Shown here: in pieces, positions 1-10,615 of the stretch | Layout of the letters: the number at the start of each line of letters is the position of its first letter | Position numbering within the stretch: the stretch's first letter is position 1 | Source: Mytilisepta virgata | Taxonomy: Eukaryota > Mollusca > Bivalvia > Mytilida > Mytilidae | Length of the DNA stretch: 64,000 bases | Reading direction: 5' to 3' | Assembly: GCA_028015205.1 (NCBI GenBank) | Contig: CM051510.1 | Span: 27,714,580-27,778,579 of the forward strand | Program-made: the position numbers and the translations under genes | Notes under the pieces: generated by a model | Seen by the model: only the letters and a program-made list of their open reading frames with translations | The model's database searches: none | Told to the model about the DNA's origin: nothing

Positions 1-285
1 AATATTTCATGGAATCCAGCGTCTCGCCTGATTTTGCTGTTGTCTATGTTTTCAGAGTAATAGTGGAATGTACATAATTTCTCCACATGTTATTTATTGA
101 TCATGAAGAAGCTTCTGTCCAAGTTTGGTAGAAATCCAGGATGGGTTAAGAAAGTAATTAATGTTTTAAATACTGTAACTGCAGAGTGAATGTAAATATT
201 GACGCCGCCACCGACGACGACGGAATGTAGGATCGCTATGTCTCGCTTCCGCGACAAAATCGCAGGCTTGACAAAAAGGGAACGA
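1..285 (+). repeat. Dispersed repeat copy, inverted mate at 21770-21962
   Basis: Shares blocks with 21770-21962 in the opposite orientation: the 'gtctcgcctg' start, a block including 'ttattgatcatgaagaagct', and a GACGACGACGGAATGTAGGA block followed by a SNRGCGAGACAT-type block. The 21.8-kb copy lacks a central segment of about 80 bp. Truncated on the left by the window edge. Confidence 0.8.
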
Positions 286-1382
286 ATATGAGGATTATCT
301 ATTTTAGAGAACTGTGAATGTTTATATCCCCTCTGGTGTATATAATTTGATTGTTAGTTGATTTGTTCTTCTTTTGTCAGCCGGAAAAAAACCTTTGACC
401 TAGTATACTTTTATGTTTGAATAAGGAATCATTTCTGCCTTCTTCTTATAACTGAAAACTGTATTTCATTCTTGGTTGCTAGGGAGTCAATTTGGTTGCT
501 AAGGGAAGATATTTGAATTCCTACATGTATGTACTATTTATTCTGGTTTAAATCAGAAATGGGTTGATGGTGGAACATGATGTCAAAACTTCAAAAGTTA
601 GAAATTGACAAAAATTTCCACTGCGAACCAATGAACATGGTTGCTTAGTAACATTTTAATAAGTAAAAGTTACGCACTATTTTTCGTAGATAGAAATGAT
701 CTTAAAACCTGTGAATATTTAACATTACTCAAGATTTTAGATTTTTAAATAAAAATTGGACTTTCTGAAATCATTTTACATTGAATATACATTGAATCAG
801 TAGAGGGTGTTTCATAGTTGGTTGCTAGGGAATGTCATTGGTTGCTAAGGAAAAATATAACATTTTCTCCAAAAATATATAGGAATTAGTTAAGGTAAAT
901 AAATAATTAATTTAAGGGTGGAATTTCATGTTATGATATACAAATTTTAGAAAATTATATGGAATCACCATTTATCGGCAAATTCTCATGGTTGCCTAGC
1001 AACATTAATAACCTAACTTTCTCACATAATTTCCAAAACTCTCCAATTGTTTTATGAAGTTCAGGTTATGATTAAAAATATTTTACCATAAACAGACCCT
1101 ATTTCTACTTCTGAACAAAAAAGAACCCTCAGTATATTTTGATTTTTGCTAAAAAACAGTTAAAATTCAAGTTTTAAGTGAAGTTTAATGTGTTACCATA
1201 GCAACGGTAATCAAGGCAATCAAGTAATGAATTTGAAAAATTAAAGCTAGAGTATTATACTTTAACAATGTATACAATAAATGTTTTTATCTTTGAAAAT
1301 ATTTTTTCTGTGTGTCCAATTGTGCAACCCGAATTGTTCATGATTTTTGTCAAAAACTGGGCAAATGCTAAAGGGTTAATGT
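286..1382. promoter_or_regulatory. Gene-free region with clustered X-box (RFX-type) palindromes
   Basis: No coding signal. GTTGCCTAGCAAC at 991-1003 and GTTACCATAGCAAC at 1192-1205 fit the RFX X-box consensus (GTNRCC, 0-3 bp, RGYAAC). A weaker match, GTTGCTTAGTAAC, lies at 640-652, and half-sites GGTTGCTA occur near 474, 494, 821 and 837. The half-site spacing suggests a degenerate repeat, so regulatory function is uncertain. Confidence 0.35.
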
Positions 1383-1460
1383 CTTTGGTTTGACCCGGCC
1401 GGGGATCGAACCCGCGACCTTCCGCACTCGGGGCGAGCACGCCACCGAGGCAGTCTACAT
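1383..1460 (-). repeat. tRNA-derived SINE head (fragment)
   Basis: On the minus strand it contains a B box, GGTTCGATCCC, within a tRNA-like arm that starts GCCTCGGTGGCG and ends GCCGGGTCA. The A-box half is shortened relative to the copy at 62640-62732. Too incomplete for a functional tRNA. Confidence 0.75.
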
Positions 1461-1771
1461 GTTTATACCTTGTACATGTAATTTACATACGTACACATTA
1501 CGTTGTTTCGTGATGCAAATTGCATTTTTTGAAAAGAACTACTTTTTGGTAAGAGCTGAAGGCACAAGAATAAAAAAATCCGGAATGATATCCACTTTAA
1601 TGGGATATATTTTTTGCTCAGATCTTAGTTAAAATTACTGGTATATACTTTTTTTTTAAAATAAACCGCGAACAATATAATGTCACTTTCCATAAATGTA
1701 GTCATGCAGTTCTCATTCAGCATTCTTGATTGATAATTAATTATAATATAATAAAAAACACATTTTATTAC

Positions 1772-1831
1772 CATTGCACGGTGTTAATCCAGTTGGTGAG
1801 GAAAATCCCTCTGGACACGGTTCTCTATCGC
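1772..1831 (-). CDS. D8C gene exon 4: GCC2/GCC3-like cysteine-rich segment
   Basis: A 60-bp phase 1-1 exon, acceptor ...TTTTCAG and donor GGTAATA. The peptide reads REPCPEGFSSPTGLTPCN, the typical opening of the ephrin-receptor-like/GCC2_GCC3 repeats of metazoan extracellular proteins. The domain is incomplete, so at least one further exon is expected to the left. Confidence 0.75.
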
Positions 1832-4800
1832 CTGAAAATAGATTTCAATAACATTTTTCATTGCATTCAGATTATAAAAATTTGAAATTCATCGCCATAG
1901 CTACATGTAAATACTAGTATTCTTGAATTTCTATATTATCAAATTTATTTTGTCATATAAATTTCGTTAACTTGCATTTTAAAATCTGCCATTGCTTTCA
2001 CGTAAAAGATTTTAACTTTGTCAGTTAGGGACTTTATATCCGATCAGACTTTGTTTAGGGCAGTAGTGCATTTAAAATCTGATATCATGGCACCAATAAT
2101 CAACACCTATACTAGAATTTTAATTCTAATGCAACATAACATATAACGTCCTTTTTGATTGGATAACGTCAAGCGTAAAATCCACGGTTTACCGTCGGAA
2201 CCATTGACGACAACGTTGCGCAAACGCATTTGACGTTTCCTGTTTACTTTTTATTCTATTTTTTAACGTTTAACGGAGGCTGCATTAGAATGGGGATAAC
2301 TGTATTGTATTTTATCCGCTACGCGTCGCCAGGTAAACTCAATTTGCGACGGTAAAACCAGCGGTTTACGTCGGCAACTGATAAAATACAATACAGTTAT
2401 CCCCTAATTCTAGGGTAAGAATTTGAAACGATATATAGTGATTTTTGGAAAAGAAAGGGCGGGGAGGGATGCTTTCATTTTATAGAATTTGTTGAAAGAA
2501 ACAAAGAAACTGGTATCATATAATGTTTATTAAACACAATACACACCCATTTATCTCTCTAAATAACAACAACTGATTATTGTCAAAATTGTGCAATATG
2601 CGCAATTTTTCAAAAGTTTAGGAGTGATTCGATGAAGTATTTCACGTTTGATATTTGTATAATTACCCCGTTTAGATACATATTACTGTGGTTGAAAAAC
2701 TGTTCCGAACTAATATCAGCTATATATGAAAGAGGTTGAAAATTTGTATTTAATTAAGTAGAATTAATCAAATACACCAAGGAAATAATATTACAGCGAA
2801 TCACAATTTTGGAATTTTTAAATAAAACATTTATATAATGGCAAATGAATGGTAATACGTACCTTATTTTATCAATTGTTATCCATGCGAGAGGTGAGCA
2901 GGCGTGCAATAACTGCGTAATACGCAAATCAGGATAGACATAAAATTTGGTAATATCTGATATTTAATAAAAGTATGTATTGTCGTTGGCTTCTGTGCAT
3001 TCGATTACCCCTTTAACGCCTCAATAGTATTTTTATTTCTTTAAAGAATTAAAAATTAATTCACATTTTCATATTACATATTATGATGTCAATCTAATAA
3101 GAGTGTATCTTTTAATGTATTAAATAAAATAACCCTCATAGTCCATACAGGTACTTACCAATACAGTACCGCCCCTCACACTCATCTATATATATCAAAT
3201 AAAACACTTTGAAATTTCCACAATTTTTAACTTTGATAAAGTTGTCTGATGGAGTACTTTTGATTGGATCACACGTCTGGGTATAACTGACTTTACACGC
3301 CGTTAGGTCTGCTGTTGTACCAGGACCCGGATAACTGCCTGGAAAAGTATGAGAACAACACTAAATAATTATATATACTATAATGTTATATAATGATTGG
3401 TATATGGTGACTGTTATTTTATAGCCTCGTTTTGTTTTGTTTTTATAATACTTCATGTGATCATACCTCTAATTAAGTTTCTCCGCCCCGTGACAACTGT
3501 CTTGAATTTCTAGTGATTTTATATTTCCGTGCTCTTTTTAATTCCTTTTATTATACAAAATTTGATGCACAAGTTGTGCACATTCCGTCGAATTACGACT
3601 CATCAGTTGTACTCAAGGCATAAATAAACAAAACCGAAACAAAAATGATAAAAAGGTTCTGCTGGATAATACATGTAATACTAAGACACAAAATCTATAC
3701 ATTTACGTAACAGAAGTCTAAGTGGTGCGCCTGACAGAGGCGAAACTTACAGATTAGGTAACGGAAATCTAAGGTCGTGTTTGATTACAATAGAACCAGA
3801 TACGGTTTCATAATCCGGTTTTTCAAAAACTTACAAATGAAATCAAACGCTAAAACTAAATACCGGTTTTGTTAAAGAAAACCGGTTTTAGTTTCAGTGT
3901 TTGATTTCATTTGGAGACCAAAGAATATTCTAAATCAAATTAATGAACATGGATATTACAAGTTATCCTGTGCTTGATTTTCTTTTCGATGATGATTTAA
4001 ATTTTATACCAATGATTAATTTTATTGCTGCTGCAAGAACAAAGAGAGACAAAAAACCACGTATTGAAGGTTATGTTGAAAATGTGCTACCTTTCTATAA
4101 TATAGATGACTTCAGATCTGTGTTCCGTGTTAGCAGATCACTGTTTGAAGAACTTGTGTGCATGATTGGTGACAATGTTGTAAAAAAACACCCTCGTGTC
4201 GAGGTAAAAAGCCTGTGTCCGCTGAAAAAACCATCCTTGTTGGATTGTATTATATGGGATGTCAGGAAACAATTAGACGGATTGCGGACAAATTTAATAT
4301 TTCAGAATATGCAGTAGTAAAGTGCCGAAACAATTTCCTAAGTGCACTACATGATCAGTTACAGGACGTTATCAAGTGGCCGAAGGTACGATATCAAATT
4401 AATAAAATCGCTGCTTCATTCTGCACATTTTCTGTCGAATGATGTTATAAACAACTCCATACTATAGGACAAGACAGGATTGTATTAAAAAATCGACAAA
4501 ACCAAAGCCATTCTGTATTGAAAAAAAATCTAACGAAACAATATTGTATCTAAACTGTACACACAAATATCATATTATATACTTTACTATAGTAACCACT
4601 AATAAAATAACCAGCACAAATAAAATTAACCCCTCTTTCCCGCGGGTAACTGCGCGTAGGCAGAATAACTGTAAGGGAAAATAACCCCTTATTTCCCTCG
4701 GGAAACTGCGTGTAGGCAAATGCGAACGAGCGCGTAAATTAAATAACTCTTTTGTCGTCAAATTGCATGTCTTTTCAAAAAACAACTTGTCGTTGGGTAG

Positions 4801-7800
4801 AAATGGCGGCGGATACAAAATTGTCTTGTAGATTTAGATTTATTTAGAATACATTCGTCTACAAAAAGACTCTGTGCACATCAGGAAAAGAACCCTAGCT
4901 ATTCTGATTTAATAATTATATCTTTATTTTCAGTTCAGTATAATAATACAGTTATGGCCTTCATAAAAGTTAATATCCCAATTATTAAATCTCGAAAATT
5001 TCATCAAGTTCGCACGTTGACCTGTTGACCGGAACAGAGGACCATTAAAATGCACCCGTATATGCAATAGAATTATGTAAAGTTCTTTTTTTGAATAACA
5101 TATTTTTTAGAAAGACATTTATCATGAATACAATCAGACTGTACTAACGATTCAGTTTCTTGGATGGTGGAGGGCGAGTTCGTCGCCATCTTGAATCCGA
5201 TAAATCTTGTTTCAGGGCAGGTTTCATCGTTTCTTGAATCCGAGAAAATCCGGTTTTGGTTTCTTGTAAAATAACGTGTAGGTTTTCAAACCCGGTTCCG
5301 GATTCTTTGTAATCAAACACGGCCTAAGTGCACGTGGTGGGCCTGACAGAGGCGGAACTTACAGATTAGGTAACAGAATTCTAAGTGGTGCGCCTGACAG
5401 AGGCGGAACTTACAGATTAGGTAACAGAAGTCTAAGTGCACGTGGTGCGCCTGACAGAGGCGAAACTTACAGATAACGTGACAGAAGTCTAAGCAATGAA
5501 ACAGTGCATTAACATAACATCACAAAATCCCTGGACAAGCCTGACAAAAGTACATTTAGTGGAAAACCGCACTGATTGCTGATATTTATCCCAAGGTCAC
5601 AGCGAGGAATTCAACTTGGAGAAAAATATCCCACTTCATTGGGAAAAAGAGGGTCCCTAATTCTGGTCCGCTTGGAATTCTTACTGAATGGCAGTTACAT
5701 ACATGTACATCACTTCGTGTTACTTAACGACACATTTACACGTTAATCAACAAACTGCAATACATAAACCGAGAGATCTAAGAAACACTGTAATAATGTG
5801 ACCGACTTTTCCCTCTTTGCTCTCTTAATGAACTGTCATTTCCCGATTAACTTGTATGTTTGTCTGATTATCCTCTACGCATGATTTATAGTAAAAACTA
5901 AGATTTTATTTAATGAGGGATAAGATTAACCCCCCCCCCCCCCCCCAGAAAAAAAAAAAAAAAAAAAAAAAAAAAACATGTACACCTGTATTATATGAAG
6001 AAGGAAGCAATCTCATTTTTGTGAAAGAAAACAAATTTCGAGTTGTGTAGTAATGTGAACAACTCGGGATGTCAGTTTGTGTTCCTACATGTACTTGCCA
6101 TGGCTAAGCTATTTCAAATACCGATTACATTAGAGGAATCTAGGATAATGTCAAACTAATTCAGATATCATATACCTTTAAAAAGGACCGTTCTGAACTG
6201 ATCTTCATCAAGTACAAAAAAAAAACATTTAAGGGAGTACCCAACACTTTGACGATAATAGATTTGACTCGTTTAATTTTCATAAAATTTTGATGAAATA
6301 TTTACTTTGACCTGTTGACAAAATTATAAAAAATTCAAGAAATTTGAACCACACAATTTACGGGAATAATTTCATTTCATAAACACTTATTTTGATCATT
6401 GAGAAGCTTGATTTCTCTTTACTAATAGTATGTGCTTAAAAAGTTCAGCTGATTTTTAAAGAGTTAACTCCCTTAGGTGTTCGGTACCTTCTTGACATGC
6501 AAAATATCAACTATATTGAGCGACGTTTAAACATATAGACCTGCAATTCACTTTGATCTGAAGGAAGCAAATCAAGTCCGTAAATAAAAATATTGTTGCA
6601 CCGTGTGAATGAACCTGCTGAGACAAAACAGATCATGACAAATAAACAACTACAGATGTTGTAAAACTGAATATGCAAATAAGAAATGTTTCGATGAAAG
6701 GTTCAAAAGGATTGAATTAATAATACCCCGTATTTTTTTAATCCTTGGTGGAGAGTTTTAAACGGGGAAATTTTACTTCGATAAAGTAAAATTTTTCGTC
6801 AATAATTGTCAAAAATTGAGTCTGACATATAAAACTGGACATTGTCAGTGGTTCCGGTCATTTTGAGCCATGTCTCATATCTCATCGAAACTTGTAGACC
6901 TATTGACAGCCTGTTGATCCAGGACTTATATAACTTGATTTCAATTGCGCCTCCTTCCCCATATCAACATATGTAAACAGCATATTGAGAAATAGTGTCT
7001 TTCTTACGACTATGCGATGAAAAATATACACTCACCGTTTAACCAGATAGGTGCAAATGTGCCACATTTCCCTGGAATTAATGGTGTAAGTGGCATCACC
7101 CGATCCTCTTTAAGTCTATACCACCCTACCTCAATAAATCGGTCACAGCCTTCATACTGCCCAAGTGCTAGCATATAGTCTGTCAGTCTCGTTTGATCAT
7201 CCAGCAGAATGTATGAGGTACATGGGTCCGGGACCAATGGATATGCATTTTTGATATCTGAAAGATAAATGCAATGATACATCACATAGTGCTTTAAATT
7301 ACACTCTGTCGCTTATCACATTTATCCCGCAATCGTTCTATTTGAGCAGTCAACGTGTGTTGACAGTATATTTACAAGCGATATACGGCCACTGACAGTA
7401 TATAATATTTAGGCCCTGATTGACGGCCGACTAAATTGAACAAAGTTTCTGACTTAAATCTTTCATTTCTTTAGAACAAAAATTCAATATATATCTTTAG
7501 AGTCTCCTATAAACTTTCTTTCCATCAAAAAATTATTTATCAATATTTTAATCATAATCGACAAACGTACATAAAATTCTTGGTTCAGTTGTCCAAAAGA
7601 ATTTTGTTTTCTAATATATATATAAAAACCCTATTTTCTGATCACAATATATCAAATCAACATGTCCTCATGTAATACTTCACACAGTACGTTAAACAAT
7701 AATCCCTCTTGTCTTTAAACGACTACCTTTACTCGTATTTTACAGAAAACAGTTTTACTCATTTTGCATTAATAGAACGAAAACACATATTTAAAAACCC

Positions 7801-8532
7801 TTCACAATTTTCAGTGTTTGCCTGTTGTTTCCAAACATTTCGTTTTCATTAGCGTAAGAACGACAAAACGATGGTATGAAGGGGTCTCGGTTGCGGAGTG
7901 ATCTACATATGAGAAAAGCTTGATATGGTGTAAAATGCTAAGAAAATAATATTCCATCTCCAAATCAAACTGTTCAAATAAACATATAATGGTCACAACA
8001 CTATCTTGAATGAGTTTTTAACCTATTTCCCAGAAACCTACACCAATTGTGTTTGCAGTATAGTAATACGTATTAAAATAATAATTAAAAAAACACTGAA
8101 CTGATATTATTCGTTTTATATTTGATTTTAAAAGTCATTTGCAGTTTTTATTTACCTTATTCTATTAAATTTATATTGTTTAAATGATAATTGCTCTTCC
8201 ACTCATTTTTATTCTTCTTTATCGTCCAAATATGTGCGTCTTATTTACACATTTGTATACATCTAAGTTTCATTAATACGATTTATAATTTAAAAATATC
8301 TTCAAAAGTATTTGTTAGTTGAAAAATTTTCAAAAGTATTTGTAAGCTGAAAAAATGATATATTAGTAATTATTTACTTATTTCCAACAAAAATTATTCG
8401 TTTGAATTATATTAACTGTTAATTATAAAAATATAATAGTATGATATAAGACAAATACATTCATAACAAACACTTACATGACAAAAAACACAAAAGCAAA
8501 ACTGGGAGATGAAACCTTGTAACCGGAACCAT
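1772..8532 (-). CDS. D8C (uromodulin/OIT3-like) secreted protein gene, 5' part; 3' end beyond window
   Basis: Four exons read leftwards: 8532-8478, 7257-7036, 3338-3159, 1831-1772. Every junction has AG/GT signals and is phase 1, and the frame stays open throughout. The product starts with an 18-residue hydrophobic signal peptide. A full D8C domain follows, with eight cysteines in the contexts DPC, GCD, GKC, ACK, TCD, NCG, DEC and RYC and the family motifs GWYR and WLNG; exon 2 holds three of the cysteines and exon 3 five. Exon 4 starts a GCC2/GCC3 (ephrin-receptor-like) cysteine-rich repeat. D8C occurs in uromodulin, OIT3 and many large molluscan extracellular proteins; an extracellular or surface role is inferred. 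No further exon was found between 1 and 1771, so the gene probably continues off the left edge. Intron 2 carries the Harbinger element. The identity of the complete protein is unknown. Confidence 0.85.
2285..2412. repeat. Foldback element in D8C gene intron 3
   Basis: The left arm starts TAGAATGGGGATAACTG and the right arm ends CAGTTATCCCCTAATTCTA. The arms pair over about 30 bp (GATAACTGTATTGTATTTTATC), around a roughly 60-bp loop. A further inverted piece (taattctaatgc at 2129-2140) suggests a larger composite. The rest of intron 3 (1832-3158) shows nothing else. Confidence 0.7.
3159..3338 (-). CDS. D8C gene exon 3: second part of D8C domain
   Basis: A 180-bp exon with acceptor ...TTTTCCAG and donor GTAAGT. 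Joined to exon 2 it restores WLNG-SYPG, matching the layout of uromodulin D8C. It carries the remaining five cysteines, ending with DEC and RYC. As a symmetric phase 1-1 exon it could be skipped without a frameshift, but that would remove half the domain. Confidence 0.88.
3564..3606 (-). ncRNA. Hammerhead ribozyme-like motif, copy A (core mutated)
   Basis: On the minus strand: CTGATGA, stem II GTCG-TAATT-CGAC, then GGAA where GAAA is required, then stem III TGTGCA paired with TGTGCA, then TC. Stems II and III are intact, but the single A-to-G change in the invariant GAAA should abolish cleavage. The flank CCTTGAG matches the other copies. Confidence 0.65.
3711..3772 (+). repeat. Minisatellite, first copy (left of Harbinger insertion)
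   Basis: One unit of a 52-57 bp repeat (TAAGTGGTGCGCCTGACAGA...). Three further units continue at 5325-5495 on the other side of the inserted element. Confidence 0.85.
3773..5324 (+). mobile_element. PIF/Harbinger DNA transposon, 1552 bp, truncated
   Basis: Terminal inverted repeats GGTCGTGTTTGATTACAA (left) and, reverse-complemented, GGCCGTGTTTGATTACAA (right) are flanked by a perfect TAA duplication (3770-3772 and 5325-5327). This is the TWA target typical of PIF/Harbinger. Inside are a 5' fragment of a HARBI1-like transposase, a subterminal hairpin at about 3836-3912 (CCGGTTTT arms) and a duplicated 'tttccckcggg(t/a)aactgcg' segment at 4630-4735. No catalytic DDE region is present, so it cannot move by itself. 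Confidence 0.9.
3943..4385 (+). pseudogene. HARBI1-like transposase, N-terminal fragment with frameshift
   Basis: Begins at ATG 3943 and reads through LPFYNIDDFRSVFRVSRSLF, a typical N-terminal region of animal HARBI1-like nucleases. Around 4195-4210 the frame shifts by one base: HPR continues as GKKPVSAEKTI in another frame, then RRIADKFNISEYAVV, a helix-turn-helix, up to KWPK. A plausible donor (AAG|GTACG) follows at 4386, fitting the multi-exon structure of the family. The downstream DDE catalytic half is missing. The frameshift and missing half mark it as dead. Family identity is confident; exact relatives are unknown. Confidence 0.85.
5325..5495 (+). repeat. Minisatellite, three units (right of Harbinger insertion)
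   Basis: Units of 57, 51 and 57 bp begin TAAGTG and share GCGCCTGACAGAGGCG and ACTTACAGATTAGGTAACAG. Two units carry an extra GCACGT. Together with 3711-3772 this is an array split by the transposon. Confidence 0.88.
5496..7035. other. Remainder of D8C gene intron 2
   Basis: No coding potential. A C16 tract followed by a run of about 29 A lies at 5931-5976, an RNA-tail-like or slippage tract. Otherwise AT-rich unique-looking DNA. Confidence 0.6.
7036..7257 (-). CDS. D8C gene exon 2: first part of D8C domain
   Basis: A 222-bp exon with acceptor ...TTTCAG and donor GTGAGT. It encodes the DPC start of the D8C domain, the central GWYR segment, and ends inside the conserved WLNG motif. It contains three of the eight domain cysteines. 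Phase 1 at both ends. Confidence 0.88.
7258..8477. other. D8C gene intron 1
   Basis: AT-rich; nothing recognisable beyond short homopolymers. Confidence 0.6.
8478..8532 (-). CDS. D8C gene exon 1: start codon and signal peptide
   Basis: The ATG reads 8532-8530 on the minus strand and encodes MVPVTRFHLPVLLLCFLS, a classic signal peptide (Arg6, then a Leu/Val-rich core). After 18 codons plus one base comes a GTAAGT donor (phase 1). The leftover T joins AT from exon 2 to give Tyr and the exon 2 frame is preserved. This start is preferred over the in-frame ATGs upstream of exon 2 because it supplies the signal peptide and lies 15 nt downstream of a predicted initiator. Confidence 0.75.
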
Positions 8533-8546
8533 TGCGGTGCAAGTTC

Positions 8547-8577
8547 TGAATATAAAATTTGTTTGGTTCTTTATATA
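8547..8577 (-). promoter_or_regulatory. TATA box and initiator of the D8C gene
   Basis: On the minus strand TATATAA starts at 8577 and an initiator TTCAGAAC has its A at 8547, exactly 30 bp downstream. The ATG follows after 14 nt. The spacing is canonical for metazoan TATA promoters. Function is inferred from position. Confidence 0.5.
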
Positions 8578-8599
8578 AATGCAGAACGATATTGGTCTT

Positions 8600-9300
8600 A
8601 TTTTTTTTAAAATGTATTTCTTATGCAAAAATGTACTTTAGTTCGGTTTCAAAATTTCATAAAAAAATTCCGTGTTCATTTATTTTTCTCTAACAGGATA
8701 CTCCGTGATAGGTTAAAGTACATTTAATTCAAATTATATATATAAATACATATTCCTAAAAGGATGTGAGCAGTGTCGTAAAAGAAAATCTAAATAACAG
8801 CTTAGACGTTTAAAAATTCCAAATAACCGCAATGTCATACCAAAACTTAAAAAAAAAGAAAAAAAAGGTAGAATAACAATTTCAACGAAAGCAGTAACGT
8901 ACTTATATTCCAAATATCGGGAGTGTCGTAAAAACAGAAATTCTAATTAACAATTCATTCGTAATCATTAAAAAAAAGTAACTGAAAAATAAAATGAAAA
9001 TAATTTTCTAAAACTGATATCCTTGAGTTCTTAAAACATTAAGCTGTAAATTCAAATTTAATTGCTTTGAATGGATAATAATTCACAGACTGACAGTGTA
9101 CCGAAATAGACACCTCAGTCACACAATTTTTTACTTCAATGTCTAATGGAAATGATCTTTGATTTCTGGTATTTTAAACTCTGGATCCACGAGACTGGAT
9201 TTTTTTGCCGAAAATATTTGTACTAATTTTCTATTTCTAATAGGTTTTGATTCCTGGAAATATAAAGTTTTCAAATAAAGTTCTCTGATACAAATTTTGA
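8600..9300. other. AT-rich intergenic DNA upstream of the D8C gene
   Basis: No exon, repeat or RNA signal recognised apart from A/T runs. Confidence 0.5.
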
Positions 9301-9480
9301 TGCACAAGTTAATTAAAGTTTTTCTTTATTTATAATTAAAAAAAATGAGAAAACATTTTTTTATATCTTTTTTTTTTTGCTCATTTTTACGGTTATACGT
9401 AAAATTAGGATTTCAAAATATCTCGATTTCTTTTTGAAACTTCTTGCACATTTCGTCGAATTAAAACCTCGTCTCCATGC
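9301..9480 (-). repeat. Dispersed repeat copy paired with 12780-12925
   Basis: On the minus strand GTGCAAGAAGTTTC, 'atcg(a/g)ga(t/a)attttgaaatcc' and 'taattttacg' recur at 12780-12925 in the same order. The two copies are inverted relative to each other. 9481-10150 holds only short unsupported ORFs. Confidence 0.65.
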
Positions 9481-10149
9481 AACTGGACTTCTTTCACCAA
9501 TTTAAGGAGTCCGCTGTTTTGGAATGTTTTCCCTCCTGGAAAAAAAGCAAATGCTAATTTCCATCGTTAGATGAGACACCGCTGTTGAAACGTTTCAAGG
9601 CAAACACCATGTTTGAGAGAAAGAGCTCAAAGCATACAATTTACATTGAAAAATCCACTTTTTTTTGGTTAAAACTTTTGATATTTAGAATATCTTTTCG
9701 CGAACATTTTCAAAAAACAATTGATAGAGAATCCGGACAATTTATACAGTCAACACGTTTTAACATATACATTTCCCATGCAATTCTTTTTTCATATTTT
9801 CATTTCGCTATGGGTATCCACCTGATTCTTGAATATTTAGTTTAAATTCATCTTTTAATTAAGGAGACATTTTGGCACAAAAGGGGTAAACACTGAGGTG
9901 AATCCTCGGATTTTATCATTGACTTCAGTCAAAAATTTCAATGGCAATTTAATCAAAACCTACATGATATTCATTAATGAAACTCAAAATTTACCTTTCT
10001 TGCGTATAATTTTGGACATGTTAGATTTTGTCATCAAGACATTTTATCAATCGTTAGGATAAATATTTTGAATTTAATTGTAAATATAGTTCATAGGAAA
10101 AACCCTGAGGATATAATTTTTTTTCACCCCAGTTATGGTTGATTAAACG

Positions 10150-10615
10150 TTACATCTTGGCTTCTGATTAGCTACTGTCATAGATCATGTGAATGATGCT
10201 GCTTCAAATATATTCCCTATATTCATGACAGTCGGCTAGGATGCTATTAACTCTCCACTGGTCGGTTTGGAGTACATCCCCTGTATCGACATTACGACTC
10301 ACTACTTGAGTCTTTAACGTGTAATGGTGTAGCCTTCCGTAAACACACAGAGTGGGTTTTCGTCACGATCCGACGAACTAACATATTTTATGCAGCACAT
10401 TCCAGCAAATAGACGGGTATCGACCACAGGTGCTAGATGCAATTGTTTTGATATGTATATCATAAAATCGCGTCTGGAGCCGATTTGTTCGGTAGGATGT
10501 CGCAAATTTGATCACTTAATATTTTCATCGCGGTCAGAAATCGAACCAACTATCCCTAGCTGTGTAGTTCAATGCGCTTACCACTGCACTATAACTCAAG
10601 TGGGCGATGCCCATT
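10150..10615 (-). repeat. tRNA-derived SINE (probable)
   Basis: At 10525-10615 the minus strand has an A-box-like TAGTGCAGTGGTAAGCGC and a B box, GGTTCGATTTC, with tRNA spacing. The sequence down to about 10150 (CGACATTACGACTCAC, GGTCGGTTTGGAGTAC) may be the body; its end was not located. Confidence 0.55.

Noticed and set aside
4570..4818. 82-codon minus ORF
   Set aside because: Lies within the Harbinger element over its internal repeat; no domain.
9488..9541. Possible minus-strand exon between TTTTTTTCCAG and GAG|GTTTT
   Set aside because: It continues directly into the dispersed repeat 9301-9480, has a weak donor, and does not join the D8C exon 1 reading frame.
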